A DNA stretch of 64,000 bases from Enhydrobacter sp. (GCA_026126105.1 JAHCJV010000011.1:37013-101012), one strand, 5' to 3'. Counted from the first letter of the stretch, positions 27,818 through 37,173 are shown. The notes: generated from the letters alone by a model not told the origin. A program made the numbers and translations.

Positions 27818-28879
27818 ATGAAGACTTTTGCATATGTCGGCTGCTACACCACCCCCGAGCGCGACGGCCGGGGCGAAGGCATCAACGTCTACAGCGTCGA
27901 TCGACGCACCGGGGGCTTCAAGCACGTACAGTTGCTGGGCGGGCTGGAGAACCCGTCGTTCCTCGCCATGGACAGGACGGGCCGCTTTCTCTACTCGGTG
28001 CATGGCGACCGCAGCGAGGTCACCGCCTACGCGATCGACGCCGACACCGGCCATCTGCGCGTGATCGGCCGCCAGCCTACCGGGGGATACAATCCGATCC
28101 ATCTAGCCTTCGATGGCTCGGGCAAGTTCCTGTTCGTCACCAACTACGGCACCGACTCGATCGCCGTGTTCCCGGTGAAGCCGGACGGGTCGCTCGGCCC
28201 CTACCCGACCCTCACGACGATAAAGGGCGCTCTGGGACCGCATCGCACCGAGCAGAAGAACATTCGACCGCACCACAATCCGCTCGACCGCCAGGGCAAG
28301 TTCTTCTACGTCCCGACCAAGGGCGCCGACAGCGTCATCACTTATCGCCTCGATACGAAGCGCTGCCTCGCCGTCCACGCCAACGAAGTCGTCGCCCGAC
28401 CCGGCGCCGGCCCGCGCCATATCGCTTTCCATCCGAGGCGAGCGTTCGCCTACGTCATCAACGAGCTCGATTCGACGATCACGACCTACCGTCAGGACCC
28501 CGCCAGCGGAAAGCTGACGCCGCTCCAGACCGTTCCCTCGACGCCTCCCGAGTTCACCGGGTACAGCACCGGCGCCGAAATCGCGGTCGATCGCGCCGGC
28601 CGCAACGTCTATGTCTCGAATCGCGGGCACGACAGCATCGGCGTGTTCGCGATCGATCCCGCCAAAAGTACTCTCGCTCCCAGGCAGTGGGTACCGACCA
28701 AGGGCAGCGTGCCGCGCTTCTTCGCCTTCGGGCCGGACGAGCGCTTCCTCTATGTGGCCAATCAGGGCGGCCATTCGATCGTTACCTACAAGGTCGGCCG
28801 CGACGGCAAGCTCTCGCCCAGTCCCGTCAAGGTGAAGGTGCCGAGCCCGGCCTGCATCGTATTCAGCGGAGCTGCCTGA
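27818..28879 (+). CDS. Lactonase-family seven-bladed beta-propeller (YbhE/Pgl-like)
   Basis: The 353-residue product begins KTFAYVGCYTTPERDGRGEGINVYSVD and has repeated propeller blades such as NPSFLAMDRTGRFLYSVHGD, HLAFDGSGKFLFVTNYGTDSI and HIAFHPRRAFAYVINELDSTIT. The family includes E. coli 6-phosphogluconolactonase and carboxymuconate cycloisomerase relatives. In this gene run with ring-hydroxylating oxygenases, hydrolysis of an aromatic-pathway lactone is as plausible as a sugar role. It overlaps metY by one base (TGATG). Confidence 0.85.
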   Translation: MKTFAYVGCYTTPERDGRGEGINVYSVDRRTGGFKHVQLLGGLENPSFLAMDRTGRFLYSVHGDRSEVTAYAIDADTGHLRVIGRQPTGGYNPIHLAFDGSGKFLFVTNYGTDSIAVFPVKPDGSLGPYPTLTTIKGALGPHRTEQKNIRPHHNPLDRQGKFFYVPTKGADSVITYRLDTKRCLAVHANEVVARPGAGPRHIAFHPRRAFAYVINELDSTITTYRQDPASGKLTPLQTVPSTPPEFTGYSTGAEIAVDRAGRNVYVSNRGHDSIGVFAIDPAKSTLAPRQWVPTKGSVPRFFAFGPDERFLYVANQGGHSIVTYKVGRDGKLSPSPVKVKVPSPACIVFSGAA

Positions 28880-30180
28880 TGAGCAAGACATACGGATTCG
28901 AGACCCTGTCGATCCACGCGGGCGCCGGGCCCGATCCGACGACCGGTGCGCGGGCGCTGCCGATCTACCAGACCACGGCCTATGCCTTCGACGATGCCGA
29001 TCATGCCGCGGCGCTGTTCAACCTGCAGACCGTCGGTTTCATCTATTCGCGTCTGACCAACCCGACCAACGCGGCGCTGGAGACCCGGCTCGCCACGCTC
29101 GAAGGCGGACGCGGCTGTACCGTCGCCTCCTCGGGCCACGCGGCACAGGTGCTGGCGCTGTTTCCGCTGATGTCGCCGGGCGACGAGATCGTCGCTTCCT
29201 CGCGCCTCTATGGCGGTTCCCTGCAGCAGATGCGGAACACCTATCCGAAGTTCGGCTGGAAGGCCCACATCATCGATGCCGACACACCCGACAATTTCAA
29301 GCGGGCGCTGACCGACAAGACCAAGGCGTTCTTTATCGAGAGCCTGGCCAACCCGGGGGGCGTGATTAGTGATTTAGAGGCAATCGCGATGATCGCCGAC
29401 GACGCCGGAGTGCCGCTGGTGGTCGACAATACGCTGGCCACGCCATACCTCTGCAAGCCGATCGAATACGGCGCCACGCTGGTCATTCACTCGACGACCA
29501 AGTTTTTGAGCGGTACCGGGACCTCTATGGGCGGCGCAATCGTCGACTCGGGCAAGTTCGACTGGGCGACGAAGAACAAGGACGGAGGCGGCAAGTTCCC
29601 GAGCCTCGCCGGGCCGGAGCCCGCCTATCACGGCCTGAATTTCTTCGAGACCTTCGGCGACATGGCCTACACCTTCCACAGCCATGCCGTCGGCCTGCGC
29701 GACCTCGGGCCCAGCCAGGCGCCGATGAATGCCTGGCTGACGATGTTGGGGATCGAAACGCTCGGCCTGCGCATGGAACGCCATTGCGCCAATGCGCTGA
29801 AGGTCGCGGAGTATCTCGAAAAGCACCCGGCAGTCGCGTGGGTGAATTATGCCGGCCTGCCCTCCAACAAATATCATGCGCTCGCCAGGAAGTATCTGCC
29901 CAAGGGCGCAGGCTCGATCTTCACCTTCGGCGTCAGGGGCGGCTACGAGGTCGGCACGAAAGTTGTCGACAGCGTCGATCTGTTCTCGCATCTCGCCAAT
30001 ATCGGCGACGCCAAAAGCCTGATCATCCATCCGGCCTCGACCACCCATCGCCAGCTCTCCGACGAGCAAAGAGTCGCCGCCGGCGCCGGGCCGGACGTGA
30101 TCCGGCTGTCGATAGGCATCGAAACGGCTGACGACATCATCGCCGATCTGGAGCAAGCTTTGGCAAAAGCAACAGCGTAG
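28879..30180 (+). CDS. metY: O-acetylhomoserine sulfhydrylase / aminocarboxypropyltransferase
   Basis: The 433-residue PLP enzyme belongs to the Cys/Met gamma-lyase fold. It has FETLSIHAGAGPDPTTGARALPIYQTT, SRLTNPTNAALE, and the PLP lysine in HSTTKFLSGTGTSMGG. It is longer than MetB/MetZ and matches MetY, which makes homocysteine from O-acetylhomoserine and sulfide. The one-base overlap with the lactonase and a 13-bp gap to the Rieske genes place it in a catabolic-looking operon. Confidence 0.88.
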   Translation: MSKTYGFETLSIHAGAGPDPTTGARALPIYQTTAYAFDDADHAAALFNLQTVGFIYSRLTNPTNAALETRLATLEGGRGCTVASSGHAAQVLALFPLMSPGDEIVASSRLYGGSLQQMRNTYPKFGWKAHIIDADTPDNFKRALTDKTKAFFIESLANPGGVISDLEAIAMIADDAGVPLVVDNTLATPYLCKPIEYGATLVIHSTTKFLSGTGTSMGGAIVDSGKFDWATKNKDGGGKFPSLAGPEPAYHGLNFFETFGDMAYTFHSHAVGLRDLGPSQAPMNAWLTMLGIETLGLRMERHCANALKVAEYLEKHPAVAWVNYAGLPSNKYHALARKYLPKGAGSIFTFGVRGGYEVGTKVVDSVDLFSHLANIGDAKSLIIHPASTTHRQLSDEQRVAAGAGPDVIRLSIGIETADDIIADLEQALAKATA

Positions 30181-30193
30181 GGACGGACGGACC

Positions 30194-31528
30194 ATGTTGA
30201 CCAAGGCCGACAACGAGTTCCTGACGCGCAGCGGCAAGGACACGCCGATGGGCGCGCTGCTGCGCCGCTTCTGGATGCCGGCACTCCTCTCCGAGGAACT
30301 GCCGGAGCGCGACGGGCCGCCGAAGAAGATCAAGCTGCTGGGCGAGGACCTGCTGGCCTTCCGCGACAGCAATGGAAAGATCGGCATCGTCGAGCCGCAC
30401 TGTCCGCATCGCGGCGCCAACCTATACTACGGGCGCAACGAGGACTGCGGCATCCGCTGCTCCTTCCACGGCTGGAAGTTCGATGTCGACGGCAATTGCG
30501 TCGACCTGCCGACCTCGCCGCCCGAATCCTCCTACAAAGATACGATCAAGCTGCTCGCCTATCCGGTGCGCGAATGGGCCGACATCGTCTGGGTCTACAT
30601 GGGCCCGCGCGAGCACGTGCCGGAGCTGCCTCAGCTCGAGCTCGGGCTCGTGCCTGCCTCGAGCCGCTACGTCACCAAGAAGTGGCAGGACTGCAACTGG
30701 GTGCAGAGCGTCGAGGGTGCGCTCGATACCGCACACTTCTCTTTCCTGCATGCCGTTATCGCCAAGGACGACGCCAAGGCGCGCGCCGCTCTCGCCAAGG
30801 CCGCGATCGCCGACCAGGCGACGCCGGACGACCGCATCCGCTGGATCCACAACGACCCGCGACCGAAGTTCACCGTGCACGGGCACGATGCCGGCCTCTT
30901 GATCGGCGCCGCCCGCAAGACCGATACGACCGATCTCTACTGGCGCATCTCGCAGTTCCTGATGCCCAACCACGCCTACACGCCAACGGCGTTCCCCGGC
31001 GAAATCTACTACGGCCAGTGCTGGGTGCCGGTCGATGACGTGTCGTGCTGGATCTACACCTACTGCTGGCAGCCCGACCGCCCCTTCAGCAACGCCGAAC
31101 GCACCAAGTTCGACGGTGGCTTCAACGTCCACGCCGAGGTCGACGACAACTTCATGCCGCTGCGCAATCCGCGCAACGACTATCTGATCGACCGAAAGGT
31201 CCAGAAGCACGAGACCTTCACCGGCATCGTCGGCGTGAGCGAGCAGGACGCCGCCATCCAGGACAGCATGGGTCCGATCCAGGATCGCACGAAGGAGCAT
31301 CTCGGCCCGACCGACATCGGCGTCGTCGAGTTCCGCAAGATGCTGATGGGCGCCGCGCGTGCCTTGCAAGCTGGCACGGAACCCAAGGCGGCAGCCTCCG
31401 CGCCCCGCTACGCCGTGCGCGCCGGCGGCGCGGTCGCGTCGCCGGACAAGAACCTCGACGCCGTCATGACCGCCCGCTTCGGCCACCCGCGCGGCTACGT
31501 CGGCAACCAGTACAGATTGGGTGAGTGA
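30194..31528 (+). CDS. Rieske aromatic ring-hydroxylating oxygenase, copy 1
   Basis: The 444-residue oxygenase component has the Rieske [2Fe-2S] ligands Cys70, His72, Cys89 and His92 (HCPHRG and CSFHGWKF). The mononuclear iron site is Asp178-Thr-Ala-His181 with His186 (DTAHFSFLH). Length and the large single subunit resemble phthalate 4,5-dioxygenase-type enzymes that work with a separate reductase. No reductase is nearby. Its stop overlaps the next gene's ATG by one base. The first half is almost identical in DNA to copy 2. Confidence 0.9.
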   Translation: MLTKADNEFLTRSGKDTPMGALLRRFWMPALLSEELPERDGPPKKIKLLGEDLLAFRDSNGKIGIVEPHCPHRGANLYYGRNEDCGIRCSFHGWKFDVDGNCVDLPTSPPESSYKDTIKLLAYPVREWADIVWVYMGPREHVPELPQLELGLVPASSRYVTKKWQDCNWVQSVEGALDTAHFSFLHAVIAKDDAKARAALAKAAIADQATPDDRIRWIHNDPRPKFTVHGHDAGLLIGAARKTDTTDLYWRISQFLMPNHAYTPTAFPGEIYYGQCWVPVDDVSCWIYTYCWQPDRPFSNAERTKFDGGFNVHAEVDDNFMPLRNPRNDYLIDRKVQKHETFTGIVGVSEQDAAIQDSMGPIQDRTKEHLGPTDIGVVEFRKMLMGAARALQAGTEPKAAASAPRYAVRAGGAVASPDKNLDAVMTARFGHPRGYVGNQYRLGE

Positions 31529-32865
31529 TGCTCAGCAAGGCCGACAACGAATTCCTGACGCAGAGCGGAAAGGGCACGCCGATGGGCTTGCTGCTGCGCC
31601 GCTTCTGGATGCCGGCGCTCCTCTCCGAGGAGTTGCCGGAGCGCGACGGGCCGCCGAAGAAGATCAGGATCATGGGCGAGGATCTGCTCGCCTTTCGCGA
31701 CAGCAACGGAAAGATCGGGATCGTCGAGCCGCACTGTCCGCATCGCGGCGCCAACCTATACTACGGGCGCAACGAGGACTGCGGCATCCGCTGCTCCTTC
31801 CATGGCTGGAAGTTCGATGTCGACGGCAATTGCGTCGACCTGCCGACCTCGCCGCCGGAGTCGACCTACAAGGACACGATCAAGCTGCTCGCTTATCCGG
31901 TGCGCGAATGGGCCGACATCGTCTGGGTCTACATGGGGCCGCGCGAGAACGTGCCGGAGCTGCCGCAGCTCGAGCTCGGGCTGGTTCCCGCCTCGAGCCG
32001 CTACGTCTCCAAGAAGTGGCAGGACTGCAACTGGGTGCAGAGCCTGGAGGGGGCAATCGATACTGCGCACTTCTCCTTCCTGCACAAGATCCCCTCCAGC
32101 GACGAGAAGACAAAGCTCGAGATCTTCCGCTCCACCTCCGCAATAGGCGCGGGCCAGGAGCTGCAGGACCGTATCCGCTGGGTGATGGATGATCCTCGCC
32201 CCCGCTTCGCTATTGCGGGCCACGCTACCGGCCTGGTGATCGGCGCCGCGCGAAAGACGGACAGCACGGACAAATACTGGCGCATTTCGCAGTTCCTGAT
32301 GCCCAACCACGCGCTGGTGCCGGTGGCCTTCCCCGGCGACGTCTATCACGGCCAGTGCTGGGTGCCGGTCGACGATGTCAATTGCTGGATCTACACCTAC
32401 AGCTGGCTCCCCGACCGGCCCTTCACCAATTCCGAGCGCGAGAAATACGCCAGGGGCCTCAGCCTTCACGCCGAGGTAGACGATGCCTACGTGCCGGTCC
32501 GCAATATCCACAACGATTACATGCTCGACCGCGAGAAGCAGAAGACGGAGAGCTTCACCGGCATCATGGGCGTGAGCGAGCAGGACGCCGCCATCCAGGA
32601 CAGCCAAGGGCCGATCCAGGACCGCACGCGCGAGCATCTCGGTCCGACCGATGTGGGCATCGTCGAGTTTCGCAAGATGCTGATGGGCGCTGCGCGCGCC
32701 TTGTCGACCGGTAGCGAGCCGACCGCGGCGGCCGCCGCAAAGCATTATGCCGTGCGCGCCGGCGGCTGGATCGCCGCTCCGGACAAGGACCTTGCGACGG
32801 TCATGACAGAGCGGTTCGGCCATCGTCACGGCTATGTCGGCCGCGAATACGGTTTCGCCGACTAG
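31528..32865 (+). CDS. Rieske aromatic ring-hydroxylating oxygenase, copy 2
   Basis: The 445-residue paralogue of the upstream gene has the same Rieske ligands (Cys70, His72, Cys89, His92) and iron site (DTAHFSFLH). Residues about 187-215 differ most (KIPSSDEKTKLEIFRSTSAIG here). The ATG at 31528 overlaps the upstream stop (TGATG); a GTG one codon earlier is also possible. The tandem arrangement suggests two oxygenases with different substrates or a heteromeric enzyme. Confidence 0.9.
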   Translation: MLSKADNEFLTQSGKGTPMGLLLRRFWMPALLSEELPERDGPPKKIRIMGEDLLAFRDSNGKIGIVEPHCPHRGANLYYGRNEDCGIRCSFHGWKFDVDGNCVDLPTSPPESTYKDTIKLLAYPVREWADIVWVYMGPRENVPELPQLELGLVPASSRYVSKKWQDCNWVQSLEGAIDTAHFSFLHKIPSSDEKTKLEIFRSTSAIGAGQELQDRIRWVMDDPRPRFAIAGHATGLVIGAARKTDSTDKYWRISQFLMPNHALVPVAFPGDVYHGQCWVPVDDVNCWIYTYSWLPDRPFTNSEREKYARGLSLHAEVDDAYVPVRNIHNDYMLDREKQKTESFTGIMGVSEQDAAIQDSQGPIQDRTREHLGPTDVGIVEFRKMLMGAARALSTGSEPTAAAAAKHYAVRAGGWIAAPDKDLATVMTERFGHRHGYVGREYGFAD

Positions 32866-32907
32866 CCGTTGGTCTTATCGTCGCTGCGGATTTGGGGAGA
32901 GATTGTC

Positions 32908-33516
32908 GTGACCATCAAGATATACGGACCCGCTGCTTCACGCGCCGCCCGCGCGCTCTGGATCGTGCACGAGCTTGAGATTCCTTTCGAGCACATCGCG
33001 AAGGAGATGAAGGATCTGAAGAGCCCGGAGTTTCTCCAGATCAATCCCAACGGCAAGGTACCGGCGCTGGTCGATGGCGATTTCAAGCTGTTCGAATCGA
33101 TGGCGATCAATCTCTACCTGGCGGCGCGCTTCAACAGGAACGGCTTTCTGCCCGCGAGCCTCGAGGACCAGGCACTCTGCCACCAGTGGAGCTTCTGGGG
33201 CATGACGGAAGTCGAGAAGCCGCTCCTGACGATCCTCATCGACATGTTCATGACCGCGCCCGACAAGCGCAAGCCCGATGCCGTGGCAGAGGCGCAGAAG
33301 GCACTCCCCAAGCCGTTCGGCGTACTGAATGCCGCGCTGGAGGGCCGCGACTATCTGCTGGGCTCGAGCTTCACCGTGGCCGACCTGAACCTCGCCTCGA
33401 TCTGCAGCTGGGCAAAGCCGATCAAGTACGATTTCGGACCGTTTCCCAACGCCAGCGCTTGGCTCGACCGCTGCCTGGCGCGGCCTGCCTACAAGGCGGC
33501 GCGCTCGACCAAGTAG
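32908..33516 (+). CDS. Glutathione S-transferase family protein
   Basis: The 202-residue product has the N-terminal thioredoxin-like half with SRAARALWIVHELEIPFEH, the cis-Pro segment NPNGKVPALVDGDFKLFES, and the all-helical C-terminal half with SFTVADLNLASICSW. The proposed GTG start follows GGGGAGA. GSTs near ring-hydroxylating oxygenases often open or dehalogenate aromatic intermediates. Its stop abuts the convergent MFS stop with no gap. Confidence 0.87.
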   Translation: MTIKIYGPAASRAARALWIVHELEIPFEHIAKEMKDLKSPEFLQINPNGKVPALVDGDFKLFESMAINLYLAARFNRNGFLPASLEDQALCHQWSFWGMTEVEKPLLTILIDMFMTAPDKRKPDAVAEAQKALPKPFGVLNAALEGRDYLLGSSFTVADLNLASICSWAKPIKYDFGPFPNASAWLDRCLARPAYKAARSTK

Positions 33517-34788
33517 CTACTCTGCCGGAGCAGCCAGCGGCGGCGGCGCCAGCGCCGTGCTTCGCGTGCGCTCGTTCGGCAGCAGGAGCGCCACCGCGGT
33601 GATGAAAAGCGAGGCGCCGGCCAGCCCGAGGAACAGAAGCTCCAGGCTGCCGGTGGCACCGCGGATCCAGGCGATCAGCAGAATGGCGAGCGGGCTCGCG
33701 CCGAACGCCACGACGAACTTCGCGCCGAAGCCCAGCCCGTGATATTTGCTGGGGGTGTAGCGCGCGATCATGATGTTCTCGACCGGGCCGGCGGCGGCGC
33801 TCAGGACAGCCGAGAAGATCGCACCGGCAAGCGCCACATAACCGTTGCCCATTGCCAGAGCCAGCATCGCCACGACCTGCAGCGCCGAGGCCACGACATA
33901 GGTCGCCTTGAGCGGATAGCGGTCGATTATGCGCCGCCCCATGGCATATTGGGCGAAACCCGAGACGACGTAGATCATCGACGTCGCGAGACCGACCCAC
34001 AGCACGGTCTGGGTGAGGACGCCCCAGGAGGCGAAACCGTCGCGCAGGGCGGCGATCTCGCTGCCGAAACGCGTCTCGAACACGAGGGCCGAGCCGAACA
34101 ACACCGCCTGCCAGATCACGCCTTCCAGGGCCATGGTCACCGAGAGGACGGAAAAGACCCGCCAGAACTCGGCACGACCGGCCGTGACGCCGGGTGTCGC
34201 CGGCATCGGCCGGTCGCCGATCCTGCCGGTCCGCAGGTTCCAGGCGGTGATGACGGCCATCGCGAGGCAGATCAGTCCGGGAACGATGAAGGCGGCGCGC
34301 CAGGATGCGAGCGTGATGAGGACGCCGGGAACGATGCCATAGAGCGCCAGGCCGGCACTGCCCCACAAGCCATTGACGCCCATCGCATGGCCCTGCTCCT
34401 TGGCCGTCCGGATCACCCAGCCGATCCCGACCGAGTGATAGATCGCGGCGAACGCGCCGATGCCGCAGAGCGCGATCGACAGGGCGAGCGTGTCGCCGGC
34501 CGGCACCAGGCCGCAGCCGATCGAACTCAGGCCCATGCCGGCGAACATTACCACCATCATGACCGGCGCGCCGAACCGGTCGGAGGCCCAGCCGGCCGGC
34601 AGCGACATGACGCCCAGCAGCACCGTCGCCGGAACATAGAGCTCAAGCAGTTTCTCGACGGGCAATTGCCAGACGGCAGCCAGAGTCAGCACGATGACGG
34701 CATAGAAGGCCGTCATCATGTGCATCAGCGCGTGACCGATGGACGAAAAAAGCAGGACACGGTCGGCGGAATCGGCAGCGGTCTTCAT
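33517..34788 (-). CDS. MFS transporter
   Basis: The 423-residue product has about 12 hydrophobic helices, starting VLLFSSIGHALMHMMTAFYAVIVLTL. The MFS loop 2-3 motif reads GWASDRFGAPVMMVVMF. The substrate is unknown; the position next to an aromatic-oxygenase operon is only suggestive. ATG 34788 is chosen because the upstream open frame runs into the tRNA-Pro gene. TATACA ends seven bases before the ATG, so this is another candidate leaderless start. Confidence 0.87.
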   Translation of the reverse strand: MKTAADSADRVLLFSSIGHALMHMMTAFYAVIVLTLAAVWQLPVEKLLELYVPATVLLGVMSLPAGWASDRFGAPVMMVVMFAGMGLSSIGCGLVPAGDTLALSIALCGIGAFAAIYHSVGIGWVIRTAKEQGHAMGVNGLWGSAGLALYGIVPGVLITLASWRAAFIVPGLICLAMAVITAWNLRTGRIGDRPMPATPGVTAGRAEFWRVFSVLSVTMALEGVIWQAVLFGSALVFETRFGSEIAALRDGFASWGVLTQTVLWVGLATSMIYVVSGFAQYAMGRRIIDRYPLKATYVVASALQVVAMLALAMGNGYVALAGAIFSAVLSAAAGPVENIMIARYTPSKYHGLGFGAKFVVAFGASPLAILLIAWIRGATGSLELLFLGLAGASLFITAVALLLPNERTRSTALAPPPLAAPAE

Positions 34789-34871
34789 GACGGGCTGTAT
34801 AATCGCCTCCGTCGTGCAAGCAAGGCTGCTTGCGGCATCGCAGGCATTCGCGCTACACGCGCTGTCACGGT

Positions 34872-34948
34872 CGGGGCGTAGCGCAGCCTGGTAGCGCATC
34901 AGTCTGGGGGACTGGGGGTCGCAGGTTCAAATCCTGTCGCCCCGACCA
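34872..34948 (+). tRNA. tRNA-Pro (GGG anticodon), CCA encoded
   Basis: The acceptor arm CGGGGCG pairs with CGCCCCG. The D arm is GCGCAGCCTGGTAGCGC, the anticodon loop is CTGGGGG with anticodon GGG, and the T arm carries GGTTCAAATCC. CCA is encoded at 34946-34948. All arms form by eye. Confidence 0.95.
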
Positions 34949-35011
34949 TTAACTCCCGCCGCTTTGGAACCGCCGAGCATGGGCGGTCGAGGTGGGTACA
35001 AGATTCGCCGA

Positions 35012-35539
35012 TCAGCCGAACAGGTGGACGACGATGCCGACCGCTCCGGAGGCGATGATTGGCCACGCCGGATTGATCTTGGTGAGCATCAGCAACCCGA
35101 ACACCGCGGCGGCGATCGCGACGTAGACGACGTTCGTGAGTGCGCCGCGGCCCATGATGATGACGCCTGCGAGCACGAGGCCAACCGACACGGCGCCCAG
35201 ACCGAGCTGGATGGGGGCGCGCCACGGCCAATCGGCAAGGCGATTCCAGACCCGGCCGACCGCGAAGGTCAGCACGCCGGTAGGCAGCAGGAAGGCGATC
35301 AGCGCAACCGCTGCGCCGGCGATGCCGGCGACATGCGCGCCCACCGACGCCACCATCATCATGTTCGGACCGGGCGCCAGCTGCCCCAGGCTGTAGTAGT
35401 GGAGCAACTCGGGGAAGGTCAGCCAGTGATGGACGTCGACGGTAAGTTCCTTGAGCTCGGGAAAGGCGGCCATGCCGCCGCCCACCGTCAGCAAGGAAAG
35501 GTATGCGAAGACGCCGCCGATCTCCGCGAGCTGCTTCAT
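35012..35539 (-). CDS. Chromate transporter family, C-terminal half-protein
   Basis: The 175-residue membrane protein starts MKQLAEIGGVFAYLSLLTVGGGMAAFPEL, containing the CHR-domain GGG motif, and later LGQLAPGPNMMM. About five to six spans are predicted. Short-chain ChrA proteins occur as adjacent pairs that together make a functional chromate/sulfate antiporter. The ATG overlaps the upstream half-gene stop by four bases. Confidence 0.87.
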   Translation of the reverse strand: MKQLAEIGGVFAYLSLLTVGGGMAAFPELKELTVDVHHWLTFPELLHYYSLGQLAPGPNMMMVASVGAHVAGIAGAAVALIAFLLPTGVLTFAVGRVWNRLADWPWRAPIQLGLGAVSVGLVLAGVIIMGRGALTNVVYVAIAAAVFGLLMLTKINPAWPIIASGAVGIVVHLFG

Positions 35540-36096
35540 TTGGGGTCGCCCGTGTTGCGCTGCCGGCGCCGGCCGTGCCACCAGATCGCAACCGCGCCGA
35601 CGCCGATGAGCGCATAGGGCACCGGAACGCCCATGAAGGCGACCAGCACAGCCGTTGCCGCCGCCAGAACATAGTCCGCAAGCTCGCGCAGTGTCTTGGC
35701 CCCGAGCTGGACGAGCACCATCGTCACGAGGCCCACCGCGCCGGCGGCGATGCCGTGCAGGAAGGCTTTTGCCAAGGGACTGTCCCCGCCGGACCCATAT
35801 ACGAAGGCTGCCGCGGTCATCAGCGACGCGCCGGGCAGACACATCCCCAGCGCTGCCAGCGCCGCCCCGCGGGCGCCGCGCAGGCGGTCGCCGACCAGGA
35901 TCGCCATGTTGGTCGCATTGAGGCCCGGCAGGGTCTGGCTGATCGACAAGAGTTCGACGAAGGCCGGGTCGTCGAGCCAGCGTTCCCGTGTGACCAGGCC
36001 TGACCGCAGATAACCGACCACACCGCCGCCGATGCTGGTGGCGCCCATGACGAGAAACACCCAGAAAAGACGCCACAAGCTCGGAGCGGGCGTCAT
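35536..36096 (-). CDS. Chromate transporter family, N-terminal half-protein
   Basis: The 186-residue protein begins WRLFWVFLVMGATSIGGGVVGYLR with the CHR-domain GGG motif and has LLSISQTLPGLNATNMAILVGDRLRG, typical of ChrA N-terminal domains. It pairs with the next gene to form a split ChrA. The start overlaps the CYTH-like gene stop by four bases, so three genes are translationally coupled. Substrate could be chromate, sulfate or another oxyanion. Confidence 0.87.
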   Translation of the reverse strand: MTPAPSLWRLFWVFLVMGATSIGGGVVGYLRSGLVTRERWLDDPAFVELLSISQTLPGLNATNMAILVGDRLRGARGAALAALGMCLPGASLMTAAAFVYGSGGDSPLAKAFLHGIAAGAVGLVTMVLVQLGAKTLRELADYVLAAATAVLVAFMGVPVPYALIGVGAVAIWWHGRRRQRNTGDPK

Positions 36097-37034
36097 TCGT
36101 GCGCCTGCGGCGGGTTGCCCTTCAACCGGTACACGGCGCCGGTCTTGGTTGTCTCGAGCGCCAGCCAATCGCCTGCAACCTGCTGCAGCTCGATGAAGAA
36201 CGCCTCGCAGGCGGCCAGCGACTCGGAATGGACATCGTCGGCATTGTCGAAGCGCAGCTGATAGGCGAACTCCCCGACGAAGGCACGATGATCGCCACGC
36301 GAGCGCCACAGGGAAAGATTCGCCAGGCAGGCGCGGTGGTGATGGAAGGACAGCTCGCCAATGTCCTTCATCAGCTCTTCCACGATGGTGTGGTTGACCA
36401 GCCGGAGCCGCTGGCGTCCCTCGATCGGGATCGACCGCAACGCCGGCAGGAGCTGGCAGACCTCTTCCATTGTCAGCGGGTCGACCGATGCGTTCGCGAT
36501 CCGCTGCTGCTGCGGCACTTCGCTCAAGCCGAACTCGGCATTGTGGGACAACAGCCGTCTCATCCCCCCGATCCGCTCCCTGAGCGGCATCACCTCGAGC
36601 TTGAACTTGATCTTGTACCGCCCGTTGATGCGCGGCCTCACGTCCAGCGCCTGCGCCTTCTTCATATCGTCGCTGCGATACTTGAAGACGATTTCCGGGT
36701 CGGCCACCGGGAACCCGTCCTCGTAGCGGATGCGGCGCCGGACGATGAAGAAGTTATTGTAGAGCTGAAAGGTGCCGGTATCGAGGAACAGCACCTCGCG
36801 CACCTCCGGTCGCTGTTCCGATTTCGGCGTCGGATGGAAGCCGACCCCGGTCCTTGCCGCCGCGCGCCGCACCAGCTCGGCAAATTCCTTGAACACATGA
36901 GCCGAAGTGAAGCGCTCCGGCTTCAAGATCAGCTTGCATTGCAGGTAGTTGATCTCGTCGCACCGCCTTCCGTCAGAATAGGTAATCGGATAGCGCTCCG
37001 ACAGCCAAGTCCGCAGCAATGAATTGTTTACCAT
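36093..37034 (-). CDS. CYTH/VTC-like domain protein of unknown function
   Basis: The 313-residue soluble protein has alternating charged strands in its middle: FFIVRRRIRYEDGFPVADPEIVFKYR then YKIKFKLEV. These resemble the triphosphate-tunnel strands of CYTH or VTC-type polyphosphate polymerase domains. The full ExExK signature is not clear, so the assignment is tentative. ATG 37034 follows AAGGAACC; an ATG ten codons upstream lacks a site. It overlaps the chromate-transporter pair by ATGA, so its work is probably linked to anion transport. Confidence 0.6.
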   Translation of the reverse strand: MVNNSLLRTWLSERYPITYSDGRRCDEINYLQCKLILKPERFTSAHVFKEFAELVRRAAARTGVGFHPTPKSEQRPEVREVLFLDTGTFQLYNNFFIVRRRIRYEDGFPVADPEIVFKYRSDDMKKAQALDVRPRINGRYKIKFKLEVMPLRERIGGMRRLLSHNAEFGLSEVPQQQRIANASVDPLTMEEVCQLLPALRSIPIEGRQRLRLVNHTIVEELMKDIGELSFHHHRACLANLSLWRSRGDHRAFVGEFAYQLRFDNADDVHSESLAACEAFFIELQQVAGDWLALETTKTGAVYRLKGNPPQAHE

Positions 37035-37173
37035 TGGTTCCTTGCTCGCCCCAGAGATGCGCATGGTGCGATGTCGGCTGAAGCAACGCCAGCGGCGGTG
37101 CGCACGGCACGGGTGCGGTGTACCGCTTCAGGAGTTGCTAAGAGAACAGCCGTGCTTCGCGCCTGTGTGACAA

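Noticed and set aside
34789..34899. N-terminal extension of the MFS gene to 34899
   Set aside because: It would overlap the tRNA-Pro gene and lacks hydrophobic or family-like residues; ATG 34788 starts just before the first span.
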